From the NCBI GenBank assembly GCA_024516155.1, contig JAJJXM010000025.1, forward strand, positions 248,001-312,000: a DNA stretch of 64,000 nt. Direction: 5' to 3'. This document shows positions 47,577 through 57,508 of the stretch, in pieces; position 1 is the first letter of the stretch, and the number at the start of each line of letters is the position of its first letter. The notes under the pieces are model-generated. The model searched no databases. It saw only the letters and a list, made by a program, of their open reading frames with translations, and was not told the DNA's origin. The stretch is from Pyronema omphalodes (taxonomy: Eukaryota; Ascomycota; Pezizomycetes; Pezizales; Pyronemataceae). Both the position numbers and the translations under genes were made by a program.

Positions 47577-50500
47577 TTAAACGCGTTGGTCCCTCGGCAT
47601 GCTTGGGTTCTTTGAGTGGAACTCGCGGAGAGATTCCAAGCCACCTACTATGAAAGATTCATATGGTTCTTCGGTCCGATCTTTCTTCAAGGGAAAGCCT
47701 TTCCATTTGACTCGGTAAAGTACTTTTCCTCTTGTTTTCCTACTCGAAATGATTTCTTCAATTTCCCATTCCTCATTGCCTTCGATGTCATCTGCTTCGT
47801 CGATGATCTGAAGGAGGTCCGGGGGAGGTCTGTTGCCGTTGTTGTAGGGCTCGAGTAAGGAAACATGGAAGGTGTTGTGGATCTTCCATTTCCGGGGGAG
47901 AGATAAGCGCATCGCCGTTGGTGATACTACTTTCTCTATGGTGAAGGGACCGTGCTTCTTGTGGTCAAGCTTGTCTTTTGGTCTCCTTGTTTGTATGTGT
48001 CGTCCGTCTAACATGACCAAATCTCCAACCTTAAATTCTGGGGCATCCTTTCGTTTAGCGTCCGCATACTTGCGCATTCTTTCTTGTGTCGACTTCAAAT
48101 TCTGAATAAGTATGCCATGGACAGAGGTGATGTGGTTAATGAAGCTTTGTTCCTCATTTAGTTTTGTGTTTGATGATGCCGGGTTGGTACATGCCGGGTG
48201 TCTTCCGTAATTAGCATAGAAGGGCGACATGCCGGTGGCTTGAGTTATTGAATTGTTGTAGGCGAATTCAGCCATGGGTAGTAGGTCGACCCAATCATCC
48301 ATTTCGTAGTTGATGAATGATCGGAGGTATGCTTCGATGGTTTGATTGATTCGTTCAGTTTGCCCATCAGTTTGGGGATGGAAGGCAGTGCTCATTCTTG
48401 GGCGAACACCTAACACGCCTAAGAACTGTTTCCATTCCGTTGACGTGAATCTGGAGTCTCGGTCCGAGATTATATCTGTTGGGATGCCGTGGAATCTCCA
48501 AATCTCTCTTGCGAATATCTTGACTAGATGAGCAGCTGTTTTCTCATCTTTCTTGAGCGGGATGAAATGAGCCATCTTTGTGAATCTATCGATGATGACC
48601 CATAGTTGATCGCAACCATCGGAGAGCGGTAAGTCTGTTATAAAATCCATGGCGATTGATGTCCATGGAGCGTATGGAAGCTCGAGTGGTGAAAGCATTC
48701 CATAGGGTTTGTGTCGTGCTGTTTCGTCTCGTTGACATTTGTTACAGCTTCGGATGTATTCGATTATTTCCTGGTCCATCTTTGGCCACCAGAAATTTCG
48801 TCTTATCAATTCTATTGTTTTATCTTGGCCAAAGTGGCCTGCAATTTTACTATTGTGCTCTGTATGGAGGACCGCTTGTCGTGCATTCTGTGGGACCCAG
48901 AGTAATCCCCTGCGGTATAATAGACCGTTCCTTTCTTCTAATAATCCTTCCGTCCTAGCCTTTTCTTTTCCTTGCTGATCCTTCGCGCTTCCATCCAAAC
49001 TCCTTAAAGCCTGCTGGTATGCCGCGTCCTTCTTTCCTGCTTCCCTTATATCCATTTCAAATTCCTTTGTCCATCTAGATACTGCCGTTGACAGATATTC
49101 TAGTTGAACAGCCGAACAACAAAAAACCATTCCTTCTCCTCCTGTACTGATTGCTGCAATTGTGTCAAAGTGTTTTTCTTTCAGGATCGTCTGTACAGGC
49201 TGATCTCCATCTCCCCCCTTTTCAGGGCGGTACTCCGGGCGCCTAGACAATGCATCTGGCTTGCCATTACTTGTTCCTTTTCGATAAAAAATTTTGAAGT
49301 CCACGCCAGCCAATTCCTGAGCCCAGCGTGCCTGCCTTCGGTTGAGCACTTTAGTTGTCATAAAGTACTCGAGGTTTTTATGGTCGGTGTATACCTGAAC
49401 CATGTGTAAGGATCCCTCCAGATATCGTCTCCAAACCTTGAAGCAGTCAACAATCGCTAGTAATTCCTTGTCGTGAATTTCGTAGTTGATTTCTGCTGGG
49501 GAGAACTTTCTGGAGTGAAAGGCGACAGGGTGTAATTTGTTATCCTCGCCCTTTTGTGACAGAGTTGCGCCTAATGCGAAATCTGAGGCATCGGTTTCAA
49601 CGATACATTCGCGCTGAGGGTCGAAATGTGTGAGGATCGGTGCTGTTGTGAAGCATTTCTTGAGTCTTTCAAATGCTGTTGTCATGTTTTCGGTCCAAAC
49701 CCAGTCTTTTGGTGAACCTTTCGTTGAGTCGCTTAAGGGTTTTGCAATTTTCGAGAATCCGGTAATGAAGCGGCGGTAAAAGTTGGCGAATCCGATGAAT
49801 GATTGAACGCCCTTCAAATTAGTTGGCCGCTGCCAATCTTGAATGGTCTGAACCTTATCCTGAGCCATTTCAATTCCCGTCTTGTGAAATGACATAGCCT
49901 AAGAAATCAACTTTGGATGTTGACCAGAAACACTTGTCCTGAGAAATAGCCAGGCCGTTTTCTGCAAGTCGTTTCAGGACATCTAGGACTAGTCGGTCGT
50001 GCTCTTCCTCGGTTTCGGCATATATGAGAATGTCGTCTAGGTAGACAATGAGGCCTTGGTCGAGTAAGTCTCGGAATATGTGATTCATCATATTCTGGAA
50101 AGTTGCCGGTGCATTAGAGAGTCCAAATGGCATCACTGTGTATTCGTACAGCCCATATCTGGTTTTGAAGGCTGTCTTCCATTCGTCTCCGGGCTTTATC
50201 CTGATTAGGTTATAGCCATTTTTGAGATCAATTTTGGTGAAGATTTTGGCACCGCGAACTCGATCCTGTAGTTCGGTCATGATCGGTAAGGGGTACCGGT
50301 TTGCTATGGTCACTTTATTTAAGCCCCGGTAATCGACACAAAGTCGTAGTCCTCTGCCATGAGGGTTTTGGGACGAAGATGATTGGTGCCGCTGCTGGGG
50401 ATTTTGAATGTCTAATTTTACCGAGTTCCAACATTTCTTTTAGATATTTCCGAAGTTCCGTGAGCTCGGCTTCGTTCAAGGGGTACATTGGTCCCCATGG

Positions 50501-51334
50501 CGGCTGTTCCCCTTCCTTGAGGTCGATTGCATGATCGTATGGCTTATGATCCGGTAGTTTGTCCGCTAGTTCCTTTCCTAAGACCTCGCATAGGGGCCGG
50601 AACTTATCAGGTATGATGCAGGCTGGGTTGATGTCGGTTGCGTCTGAAGTAACAGCGGCAACATACCCAATCACTGTGGCATCTTCATTGAATAGGATGT
50701 CTGGATCCAACGAGAGCGAGAATTCTTGTGCTGCGGCTAGCGTGCAGTGTTGTTTGCAGAAGTTGGTATCCAAGGTAATGTCGTCGGGATTTCCCCAAAA
50801 GTGGTTCGGTTGGTGTTTTGCCATCCACCAACAGGGCAGGATGATGTCCGTTCCTGCTTCTAACGGCATGATTTCGAAAGTTTCTCTTGTGTAATGCTGT
50901 CGGTATTGTAAGAGAAGGGAATGTGTGAAAGCCTGTCCAGCCTCACGTAGTGCAGATCCGTCTGCTCCATTGATGCGTAAGGGGTGGTTTCGATTGATGT
51001 GGGGCAGATTATGTCTTGCTATAAATGTCGAACTGATAATAGGGATTGCTGCTCCAGTATCAAACATTGTCCGAACGCAGAACACCCGTTCCCCTGGTAC
51101 TGATATGTTCATTTTGACTATGGGCCGTGGCCCGGACTTTGGGGGTTCATTTTCAACTTTTTTCGTGAGTTTAGCCTTTTTACTGTGTTTTTTAGGTTTT
51201 TGTGTTTTTGTCCGTTTAACGCCGCAAATCGAAAGATGTCTATGGTTCAATGCGTCTTGATCTGGTTGACCGTGCTTGCGCATCGTAGCCGGTCTTGTTA
51301 GTTTAAATCCGAATGTTCGGATCTGATTTCCCAA
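47577..51334 (-). pseudogene. Chromovirus pol (protease, RT, RNase H, integrase, chromodomain), frameshifted
   Basis: Three consecutive open segments in different frames (51334-50315, 50313-49870, 49895-47577) make one polyprotein. The first has the aspartic protease site MFDTGAAIPII and the start of RT (WGPMYPLNEAELTELRKYL). The second holds the RT core with [33 protein letters not shown] and the catalytic YLDD. The third has RNase H (IVETDASDFALGA), the integrase zinc finger (H-H-C-C, ending SCNKCQRDE), the DDE core (MDFITDLPLSDG, IISDRDSRF, GQTERINQTIEAYL), a GPF module and a C-terminal chromodomain (EEWEIEEIISSR, YRVKWKGF). Single extra bases near 50361-50363 and near 49874-49876 break the frame between segments. 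Gag and pol lie in different frames. Confidence 0.93.
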
Positions 51335-51427
51335 ACACGGGGAGATTCTGGTGAACCCGGCGCGACCGCGGCTACCTGCTTAGCCTTCTTGGTGGGTCGC
51401 TCCTCTTCGGATTCCTCATCGTCAGCT

Positions 51428-53638
51428 TCATCGTCGGTTAGATCTTGCTCTTTTCTTTCGGTTCACCGCAGCCACTTTTGCTGCAAGTTCGGTACCTTGG
51501 GAGGTCTTCTTCGCAAAACATTCCAATGTGTGATGGCTGGAACGTCCGCATCTCCAACAGGATGCCTTATCCGCCTTATACTGATCGATTTCAGATTGTG
51601 GCACACCGACCAATGCGTCCCGGGTGCTCTGAAACTTCTTCTCCTTTGGTTTGTTGGAGGTTGAGGGCCTATCCCTCTGGTTATCCTTCGATTTCTGGTG
51701 GCGTCCTTTATCTTTCTCATTCTTCCTTGTAGACCTATCTTTTTCCGGCTGGAAATCGATCTGTTGTAGGAGTGGATTCTCCTTTCGATTCTTCTCGTTT
51801 TCTCTGTTGGTGGCCTTCTTTACAAGGGCGGCCTTGAAGAGTTCGAATGACGGGTCGTATAGATCTTCGGTCAGATCCGTCGCTGCTCGGACAACCTCGT
51901 CCTCGAAGGACTGAGCATACATCTCTCGGAGAACCTCTCCCTGAAGCTGAGCCTTCTCCTGGTAGATCGACATCCGGATTCCCCACTGGTCGGCGGGAAG
52001 CCCGGTCTTGTGCCAGCCCGGGAGGTGTTTCCAACGAAGCTTGTTCATTTTCGCGGTGTAGTTCCGCCTCTCATGTGGGTCGCGGAAGTATTGAGTCATT
52101 GCCGCCGCGTAGGTTTCCCAGTTGTCTTGTTGCTTAGAGGACTCCCACGTGTCGACGCGATTCTGATGCCATTGGCGTGCATCGCCCTTGAGGAAGGATC
52201 CAAGCCAGTGGATCTTTTGAAGGTCCGTTTGATAGTCAATCGCTCGGACTGTCATAAACTCCTTAACGGCCTTGAACCATGGCATGAACTCTGCTTTTTC
52301 TCCAGAAAATGATTCTGGCTCTTTCATCTTAGGAGCTTTACCAACGACTACGGGTGCCCTGTTTTTTGACACCCTATTCTTCTTATCCTTTTTGCGCAGC
52401 TCCCGAATGTATCGCCGAATTTCCTTTGGGACCTGTTCGGCATACCTTGGTGCAGAGTCTGAATCAGAATCGGAGGATTCAGAGCTGCTGCTGTCAGGTG
52501 GAGGAGGAGGAGGGGGTATACGTCCGTTTGGTGGACTGCTTCCCCGTCTAGAACCTCTTCGGGAGGCTTGGATGGAACCCCGTCCATTTCGTTCATTTGG
52601 TCTAGGAGGAATTGGCGGTGGCAGATTATAAAGGGAGTCATCATCTCCCTGGTCGTCGGGTTCGGAATCGGTCATGTCGTGGTCACTCTCCGGTGAAGGG
52701 GCCCGACCATCTCTGCAACGTCCTTGGATCACTTCACTGATTAGTGACGCTACATCTGCTTGCCTACCCGGGCCTGCAACCCTTTTGACCTGCTCCTGTA
52801 ATTCCAGCTCAATGGCCTTCCACTTGTTGTCGAAAGCGGCCTGTAATTCTTCTCTTTCGCGTTGACTTGCCGCGGCGGCCTCGTCTTGTTGTTTCTTCAG
52901 ACGATCATGATCAGCCTGTTGTCGTTTCTGGAGCTGTGAAAGGCGGTCCATCTCCTTTCGGACTCTCTTTTTCTCGTCCGCTAAGTCCGCCTTTAATGCA
53001 GCTTCCTTATCTTTCAACTCCTGCTTGTCTTTGGCCATCCGGGCCTCCAGGTCCTTTTCCTTTTGTCGTAATTCTGCTGCCCATCGTTCGCAGCTGGCGT
53101 TCCATTCCTCCTGTTTTGTGGCTTCCGCTCGATAGTAAGCCATAATGATTTGTTGATTGTTTTCTAATTTCTCGGTATACGCCTCTAGGGTCACCTGTCG
53201 ATGGACTTCGTCATTGACCCGAGTGATTTGGAGGTCCTCCATTTGTCGTTGAAGCTGAGTGTATGCTTCGGCGACCTCCATAAATTGGCGGTTGGTGAGG
53301 TTGAATTGGGCATTCACCGCATTACCCATCTGTTGTTGTGTTTGTTGCAAGGCTTGGTCCAAGTTGACTTGGATGTTTTCGTATGCCGTTTGCATATTCA
53401 TGAACATCCGGATTGCATCGCCCTCGTCGTTCTGGATTTGGCCGCGTAAGTTGCTGATGTCTACAGCAGTACGAGCCAGTTGTCTCATCAGGTCCTCAGC
53501 CCATGGTGGGATGCTCGGGATACTGATGGAATCTGGTAACCCACTCATTTCTACCTCATTGCTGGAGTTGTCGGGGTCAGCACTGAGGAGAGCCCATGAG
53601 GGGAGGGGCTGGAATTCGTATTCCATAAGTTCAGCCAT
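51428..53638 (-). CDS. Chromovirus gag (coiled coil, capsid, zinc knuckle)
   Basis: A 736-residue frame. Residues ~60-300 are a long charged and Gln-rich coiled-coil region, unusual in length for gag. A proline/serine-rich linker with a poly-proline stretch and a serine run follows. A capsid-like segment spans ~430-640 (AEFMPWFKAVKEFMTVRAID, DARQWHQNRVDTWESSKQQD), then a basic region and one CCHC knuckle, CWRCGRSSHHTLEC. The frame stops at 51428 soon after an A-run near 51451-51454. One base difference there would open a further acidic tail to a stop at 51298-51300, so the current C terminus is probably a frameshift product. The start ATG at 53638 lies 67 bases from the 5' LTR. Confidence 0.88.
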   Translation of the reverse strand: MAELMEYEFQPLPSWALLSADPDNSSNEVEMSGLPDSISIPSIPPWAEDLMRQLARTAVDISNLRGQIQNDEGDAIRMFMNMQTAYENIQVNLDQALQQTQQQMGNAVNAQFNLTNRQFMEVAEAYTQLQRQMEDLQITRVNDEVHRQVTLEAYTEKLENNQQIIMAYYRAEATKQEEWNASCERWAAELRQKEKDLEARMAKDKQELKDKEAALKADLADEKKRVRKEMDRLSQLQKRQQADHDRLKKQQDEAAAASQREREELQAAFDNKWKAIELELQEQVKRVAGPGRQADVASLISEVIQGRCRDGRAPSPESDHDMTDSEPDDQGDDDSLYNLPPPIPPRPNERNGRGSIQASRRGSRRGSSPPNGRIPPPPPPPDSSSSESSDSDSDSAPRYAEQVPKEIRRYIRELRKKDKKNRVSKNRAPVVVGKAPKMKEPESFSGEKAEFMPWFKAVKEFMTVRAIDYQTDLQKIHWLGSFLKGDARQWHQNRVDTWESSKQQDNWETYAAAMTQYFRDPHERRNYTAKMNKLRWKHLPGWHKTGLPADQWGIRMSIYQEKAQLQGEVLREMYAQSFEDEVVRAATDLTEDLYDPSFELFKAALVKKATNRENEKNRKENPLLQQIDFQPEKDRSTRKNEKDKGRHQKSKDNQRDRPSTSNKPKEKKFQSTRDALVGVPQSEIDQYKADKASCWRCGRSSHHTLECFAKKTSQGTELAAKVAAVNRKKRARSNRR

Positions 53639-53704
53639 GTCGTAATATGGTGGCTGATAACTACTTCTCGATTCACTCGGTGAGGTATATGAGTAAACTT
53701 ATAG
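53639..53704 (-). promoter_or_regulatory. Element leader and presumed primer-binding site
   Basis: The 66 bases between the 5' LTR and the gag ATG should hold the primer-binding site. The sequence next to the LTR (element strand CTATAAGTTTACTCATATAC) does not begin with the TGG expected for pairing with a tRNA CCA end, so priming may use an internal tRNA region or self-priming. Confidence 0.5.
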
Positions 53705-55308
53705 TGTAAACCGGGGGTCCTAGGGTAATGGACGGCCGGGTAACTCTCAAATTCCCGAAAGAAAAGAGAGAAGCAATAATTCCAAGAAGGGGAATTATTA
53801 CTTCTCAAGGGAATTCTTCTAACGGAAAGTAGAGGTGATAACAGTTATAAGTTTAAACTCTCCTGCGTATCTCAGGGAGCGTTTCGAGAGTATCGGTTCT
53901 GGTGGTCGTTTCTTGAAGAGGGACGACCGGAGGTATTGTATTGATTTGAGGTAAGGTATAGATTCGATGGCGTCGGGTATTGACTTGAGAGAAGGCAATA
54001 ACCCTTCTGTGGGATGTGTGGTTGTATTCGGAACAATGGTGATTGCGTTGCTGGATGATGGCTTCTTCGAGTGGGGGCTTTTGGCACTTTTATATTTTTC
54101 TTATCTTGAGCTCCCCACTCATATACCCTGCAAGCACTGTGCGGTGGGCGGAAGTGGAAGTACCCTAAGACGTTGGTTGGCTACACCTAAACGTGATTTT
54201 TCCACCATACAAAATGCAACTTTCGGTAAAAACGCTAATATCGCGAATATACTTTAAGACATCCTCCGGGCCGTTATCCGGATGATGCCTTAGTCGTTTG
54301 CTATTGCCTAGACTTGATCTCTTCGTCGTTTGCACTTGATGTCATAAATAATCATAAGGCATCGGAATGCATTTCGAAGAATGTGCATTGCAGGACCGGC
54401 TGACGCGTTCCTGCAACTAACGTCGGACTTCGATATCCGGTTGGCGATTCCGTCGCATCCGGTGAAGTTGTTTGTATGATCTGATGATGTCGTCATGGTC
54501 GGCAATAGACTGTGGGCCTTCCGGGGGTCCCTAATAGGAGGTGGTCCGATGTTCCGTTCGTCGTTCGGTCGTCTCGTCATATCGGCAGTTCGAAGGTGCG
54601 TTTGCGAAGATAAGGTTTCCGGTGATAACTACCCAAAGAGGTAGTTAACTCCTTATCTCCTTCGGCCGACTAGACTCCGCTGTCGTAAGATGTTTTTCGG
54701 CTTATCCGGTTTCCTCCGTCGGTCAGGCGTAATGCCTCGGTCACATATGACTATGTTTTCTTGTTTACGGCAAAGTGTTTCGTGAATACATTATCCCATT
54801 TAACTTAAATACAGTCCTTTCCCTCCTAACCTTTCCTATCCTCATCAACCTCGATATCTGTTTCCTGCGGTGACCTACTTGCGTCACATTCTCCTTTCTA
54901 TTCGTATGTATATCTGGCCCGCCGGGTCTCTTAGTTCCACGACCCTTTCTGGACGGTTTTCTCGTATACGGCGGAAGAGGTGCGTTCGCTCAAAGGCTTC
55001 GGTAAGTCTTTGAGTGAGGCCCTAAGGTTATAAGTATTCCAGGTTTTTATCAGCGGCAGCGGCATGTTCCTCGAGGTATGGCTGCGCATTAGAAACCGCA
55101 GTCATTGATCGGAAACAGACCCACCTCGGGGCTGCCCCGGGTTCCCCCGCCCTAGATGACGCTGACTTTTTCCCTGGCCCCCCATTATCCTACTTCCTGC
55201 GGGAAGTGGATGAAGGGTGGTTAGTAATAGCTTTCGCCTTTGGCTTGAGTTATTACTTAGGTAAGAATCCCCATTCTTTTAAATGTCTTATCGGGGTAGG
55301 GTATGACA
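53705..55308 (-). repeat. 5' LTR of the chromovirus
   Basis: 1,604 bases, near-identical to 45805-47408, with TG...CA ends. It is the promoter-bearing LTR for the minus-strand transcript. It ends against the second GACGT copy at 55309. Confidence 0.96.
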
Positions 55309-55313
55309 GACGT
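55309..55313. repeat. 5-bp target-site duplication GACGT, right copy
   Basis: Second copy of the duplication at 45800-45804. It lies inside LINE ORF2 codons for V-N-V. Confidence 0.93.
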
Positions 55314-55611
55314 TGACCACCCTTAGTTTTCGAATTCCCCGACAAAGAATGTCCAGGACTTGAACGTCCCCTTCCCCCTCCGTTGCCAGTTCCTCCCGAG
55401 GGCGGACGGTCCAGACAGAGTCCTTGCGAACCCCTACCAACACTCTCGTTCCCCAGACGAAGTCGAACGCTGGGTGACGCCACCCTTGGAAGATCGGGGG
55501 TTCCTGGATTAGAACCACGTCGCTCCCCAGCGTCACTCCGCTCTCCATTATGGCAGTTAGAGCCTCACCGCTCTTCCTGCAATTGTGCTGTAGAACCTGA
55601 ATTGGTATCAT
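55309..55611 (-). pseudogene. LINE ORF2, 5' part (start of endonuclease)
   Basis: The 101 codons begin at the ATG at 55611 and run to the LTR insertion. They hold the first endonuclease motif, IQVLQHNCRKSGEALTAIME, then VVLIQEPPIFQGW (the metal-binding QEP block) and LRVVNV. The frame continues exactly at 45799. The ORF2 ATG overlaps the ORF1 stop as ATGA, suggesting translation by termination and reinitiation. Confidence 0.93.
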
Positions 55612-57359
55612 AATTCAGGTTCTAGGGGCACAACGGCATCTGTCCCCGTCTCGGAAGAGGAGGGGAGAACGGTATCTTGCGTAGGAGCAAGGGTGGAGGA
55701 GGATTCGGGGACCCCATCGGATAGGTCCATGGCAGAGGCGTCGCCGGTAGCGGAGGCTTGTTGTGAAGTATCGGGGGCGTTGACGGAGGGGGCTGGCTCC
55801 TCGAGGGCTGGGCGGGTCACGATTGCGGTGGGTTGAACCGTGCGCGGCATCCTGGCGAGGCGGGCAGCTGCCACCGCGGCCATACGGTCAGGGCACGAAT
55901 GATCGTTTGCGTAGTGGTTGCCACCGCAGTTGGCACACTTCGGGGTAGGCAGGGTGTGTTTACACGCTGTGCCTCGGGGTTTGGAGCAATCGGAGAGGTC
56001 GCATGCGGGGTGGTTGGAGGTTGCATGGTGCTCTGCGCAAAAGACGCAGCGGAAAATTGTTGGTGTTGAGCAGCGTTCGCGGATGTGGCCCCATTTGAGG
56101 CATCCAGAGCACTGGCTGTCAGGCCCTTCGAAGACGTACATCTCCGCGCGGTGACGTCTGCTGCCCAGCAATACTCCTTTCGAGATTAGCATTTTCGCGG
56201 CGGCGGAGCTGCGTACGAAGAAGACGGCGGAGGAGCTCTGGATTTCGCCATTGGCATAGCGGGCTCGGACTGTCTCCGTTTTGCCTAACCACCTGATGTT
56301 GGGCAGCACTTCCACACCAGCGTGGTTTGCTTGTACCTCGATTTGGAGGCGTTGGACGCCTTGAGAGCCTTCACCCATGAAGCGATCCAGCGGGACGCCG
56401 TGGACTTTCAGACAAACCCAGCGGTCGAGTTCCTCAACTCCCGTAACTTCACTATCGACCTCACGCACGGCGTTGAGGATGTCCTTGCGGTACAATCCTA
56501 AGAGGGTTGCTGCATCCACACCGGGGACTGTTGTGGCGGTGATGGTGCCTTTGGCATTGCGGGCGACTTTTAGGATGCGGTGGAACTGGGGAGCGTTCTT
56601 GAACCACAGGCAGTTGTTGATGGCTGCGGTGAACGCTTCATCCACTTGTTTTGATGCTGGTGCGGCTTCACGACGAGTGAAAACAATGCGGCGTACCTCA
56701 GTTGGGAGATTCTGTGCGGGAGCGTATGGATTTGCGGCTTTCTGTTGGAGTTTTTTGGAGCGACGGGACTGGTGGGCGGTCCATTCCTGTGGGGGAGGCT
56801 GGGGCGGGAGGTGTACACTGGATGCTGCTGCATATGTTTGCGCAGCAGTGGGTTGGACGGCCACTGGTGGGGGTTTGCGAGGGGCCGGGGTGGCGATGGG
56901 CGGCGCTCGGGGGACAGCGGGGGTCTTGAGGGCCCGCACCGCTTGGAGTTGGGCCTGGAGTTCACGATTTACGCTGCGGAGGTGGCGCACCTCAGATTCC
57001 AGCGCGGGGATGCGGTCTTCCAGTTCTTCGAGGCGTATTCCAAGGTTGCTTATGTAGTCAACATTTAGGATCGACGATATGCGGGCTACATCATCAGAAC
57101 GGCGTTCGCGGTGAGCATGCGACGCGGTGTCTTCCTGGGTTCCTCCAGCGTTTGGTCTCTTGCGTGCTCCTTCTTGGGGAGGGGCAATGATGCGCATGGG
57201 GGTTGGGGACTGCGGGGATTGCATCTCGTGGCTCGAGACGCGAAGGGGGGTTGCGAAGATTTCCTCGTCGGTTTGGCTGCGTACACCGAGGGGAGACTGC
57301 AGGCGGCCTCGGTAGGGTGCGATCCTACGCGGGGAGGCGATATCCCCAAAGCGGGGCAT
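55608..57359 (-). CDS. LINE ORF1 nucleic-acid-binding protein
   Basis: 583 residues, complete. Residues ~108-145 form a coiled coil (LEELEDRIPALESEVRHLRS), followed by a Pro/Ala-rich linker to ~200 and a mixed domain at ~215-400. Three zinc knuckles lie at ~417-430 (CSGCLKWGHIRERC), ~438-453 (CVFCAEHHATSNHPAC) and ~475-489 (CANCGGNHYANDHSC). This layout is usual for Tad/I/Jockey-type ORF1 proteins, which package the element RNA. The start ATG at 57359 follows a ~130-base leader. The stop overlaps the ORF2 start. Confidence 0.93.
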   Translation of the reverse strand: MPRFGDIASPRRIAPYRGRLQSPLGVRSQTDEEIFATPLRVSSHEMQSPQSPTPMRIIAPPQEGARKRPNAGGTQEDTASHAHRERRSDDVARISSILNVDYISNLGIRLEELEDRIPALESEVRHLRSVNRELQAQLQAVRALKTPAVPRAPPIATPAPRKPPPVAVQPTAAQTYAAASSVHLPPQPPPQEWTAHQSRRSKKLQQKAANPYAPAQNLPTEVRRIVFTRREAAPASKQVDEAFTAAINNCLWFKNAPQFHRILKVARNAKGTITATTVPGVDAATLLGLYRKDILNAVREVDSEVTGVEELDRWVCLKVHGVPLDRFMGEGSQGVQRLQIEVQANHAGVEVLPNIRWLGKTETVRARYANGEIQSSSAVFFVRSSAAAKMLISKGVLLGSRRHRAEMYVFEGPDSQCSGCLKWGHIRERCSTPTIFRCVFCAEHHATSNHPACDLSDCSKPRGTACKHTLPTPKCANCGGNHYANDHSCPDRMAAVAAARLARMPRTVQPTAIVTRPALEEPAPSVNAPDTSQQASATGDASAMDLSDGVPESSSTLAPTQDTVLPSSSETGTDAVVPLEPEL

Positions 57360-57490
57360 GCCAGAGGGCCGTGGTGAGGCCAGGGCCGTGGGTGGGTGGG
57401 GCGGTCAGGCCGTGAGAATTCTGTACGATTTCCTAATCAGGAAATTTAAGCGAGAAAGTTGGCGTTGATTTAGCGCCGAAGTGGTGTGTT

Positions 57491-57508
57491 TTAGGTTTGG
57501 TTTGGGAT
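57491..57508. repeat. 18-bp target-site duplication, right copy (LINE)
   Basis: TTAGGTTTGGTTTGGGAT, identical to 41923-41940. It is followed by related G/T-rich host DNA (GAGGCTTGGGTTTGGGC). Confidence 0.9.

Larger units (their letters stand above)
45805..55308 (-). mobile_element. Ty3/gypsy chromovirus LTR retrotransposon nested in the LINE
   Basis: The element is 9,504 bp, bounded by two 1,604-bp LTRs with TG...CA ends and a 5-bp target-site duplication. It is transcribed on the minus strand: 5' LTR 55308-53705, gag 53638-51428, pol about 51334-47577, polypurine tract, 3' LTR 47408-45805. The order protease, RT, RNase H, integrase, chromodomain identifies a Ty3/gypsy chromovirus. The LTRs are equal in length and differ at roughly 15-20 sites by eye (about 1%), so the insertion is fairly young. 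Single-base frameshifts in gag and pol make this copy non-autonomous. The primer-binding site next to the 5' LTR has no obvious tRNA match. Confidence 0.95.
41941..57490 (-). mobile_element. Tad-like LINE (non-LTR retrotransposon), split by a nested LTR element
   Basis: The element runs on the minus strand from about 57490 (5' end) to 41941 (3' end). Without the nested LTR element and its 5-bp duplication it is about 6,041 bp. It has a ~130-base 5' leader, ORF1 (nucleic-acid binding, zinc knuckles), ORF2 (endonuclease, reverse transcriptase, RNase H), a ~370-base 3' UTR and a short AAATC-repeat 3' tail (plus strand 41941-41965) instead of poly(A). A perfect 18-bp target-site duplication flanks it. 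The RNase H domain and two-ORF layout fit the fungal Tad/I group. Apart from the LTR insertion I found no frameshift or stop in either ORF, so it was probably competent shortly before it was split. Confidence 0.93.

Noticed and set aside
45805..55308. RIP (repeat-induced point mutation) in the LTR element
   Set aside because: Differences between the LTRs are mixed substitutions and small indels, without an excess of C-to-T/G-to-A visible by eye, and the coding frames lack the many stops RIP would create.
56377..57057. 226-residue plus-strand ORF within the LINE
   Set aside because: Antisense shadow of ORF1; composition mirrors the opposite coding strand.
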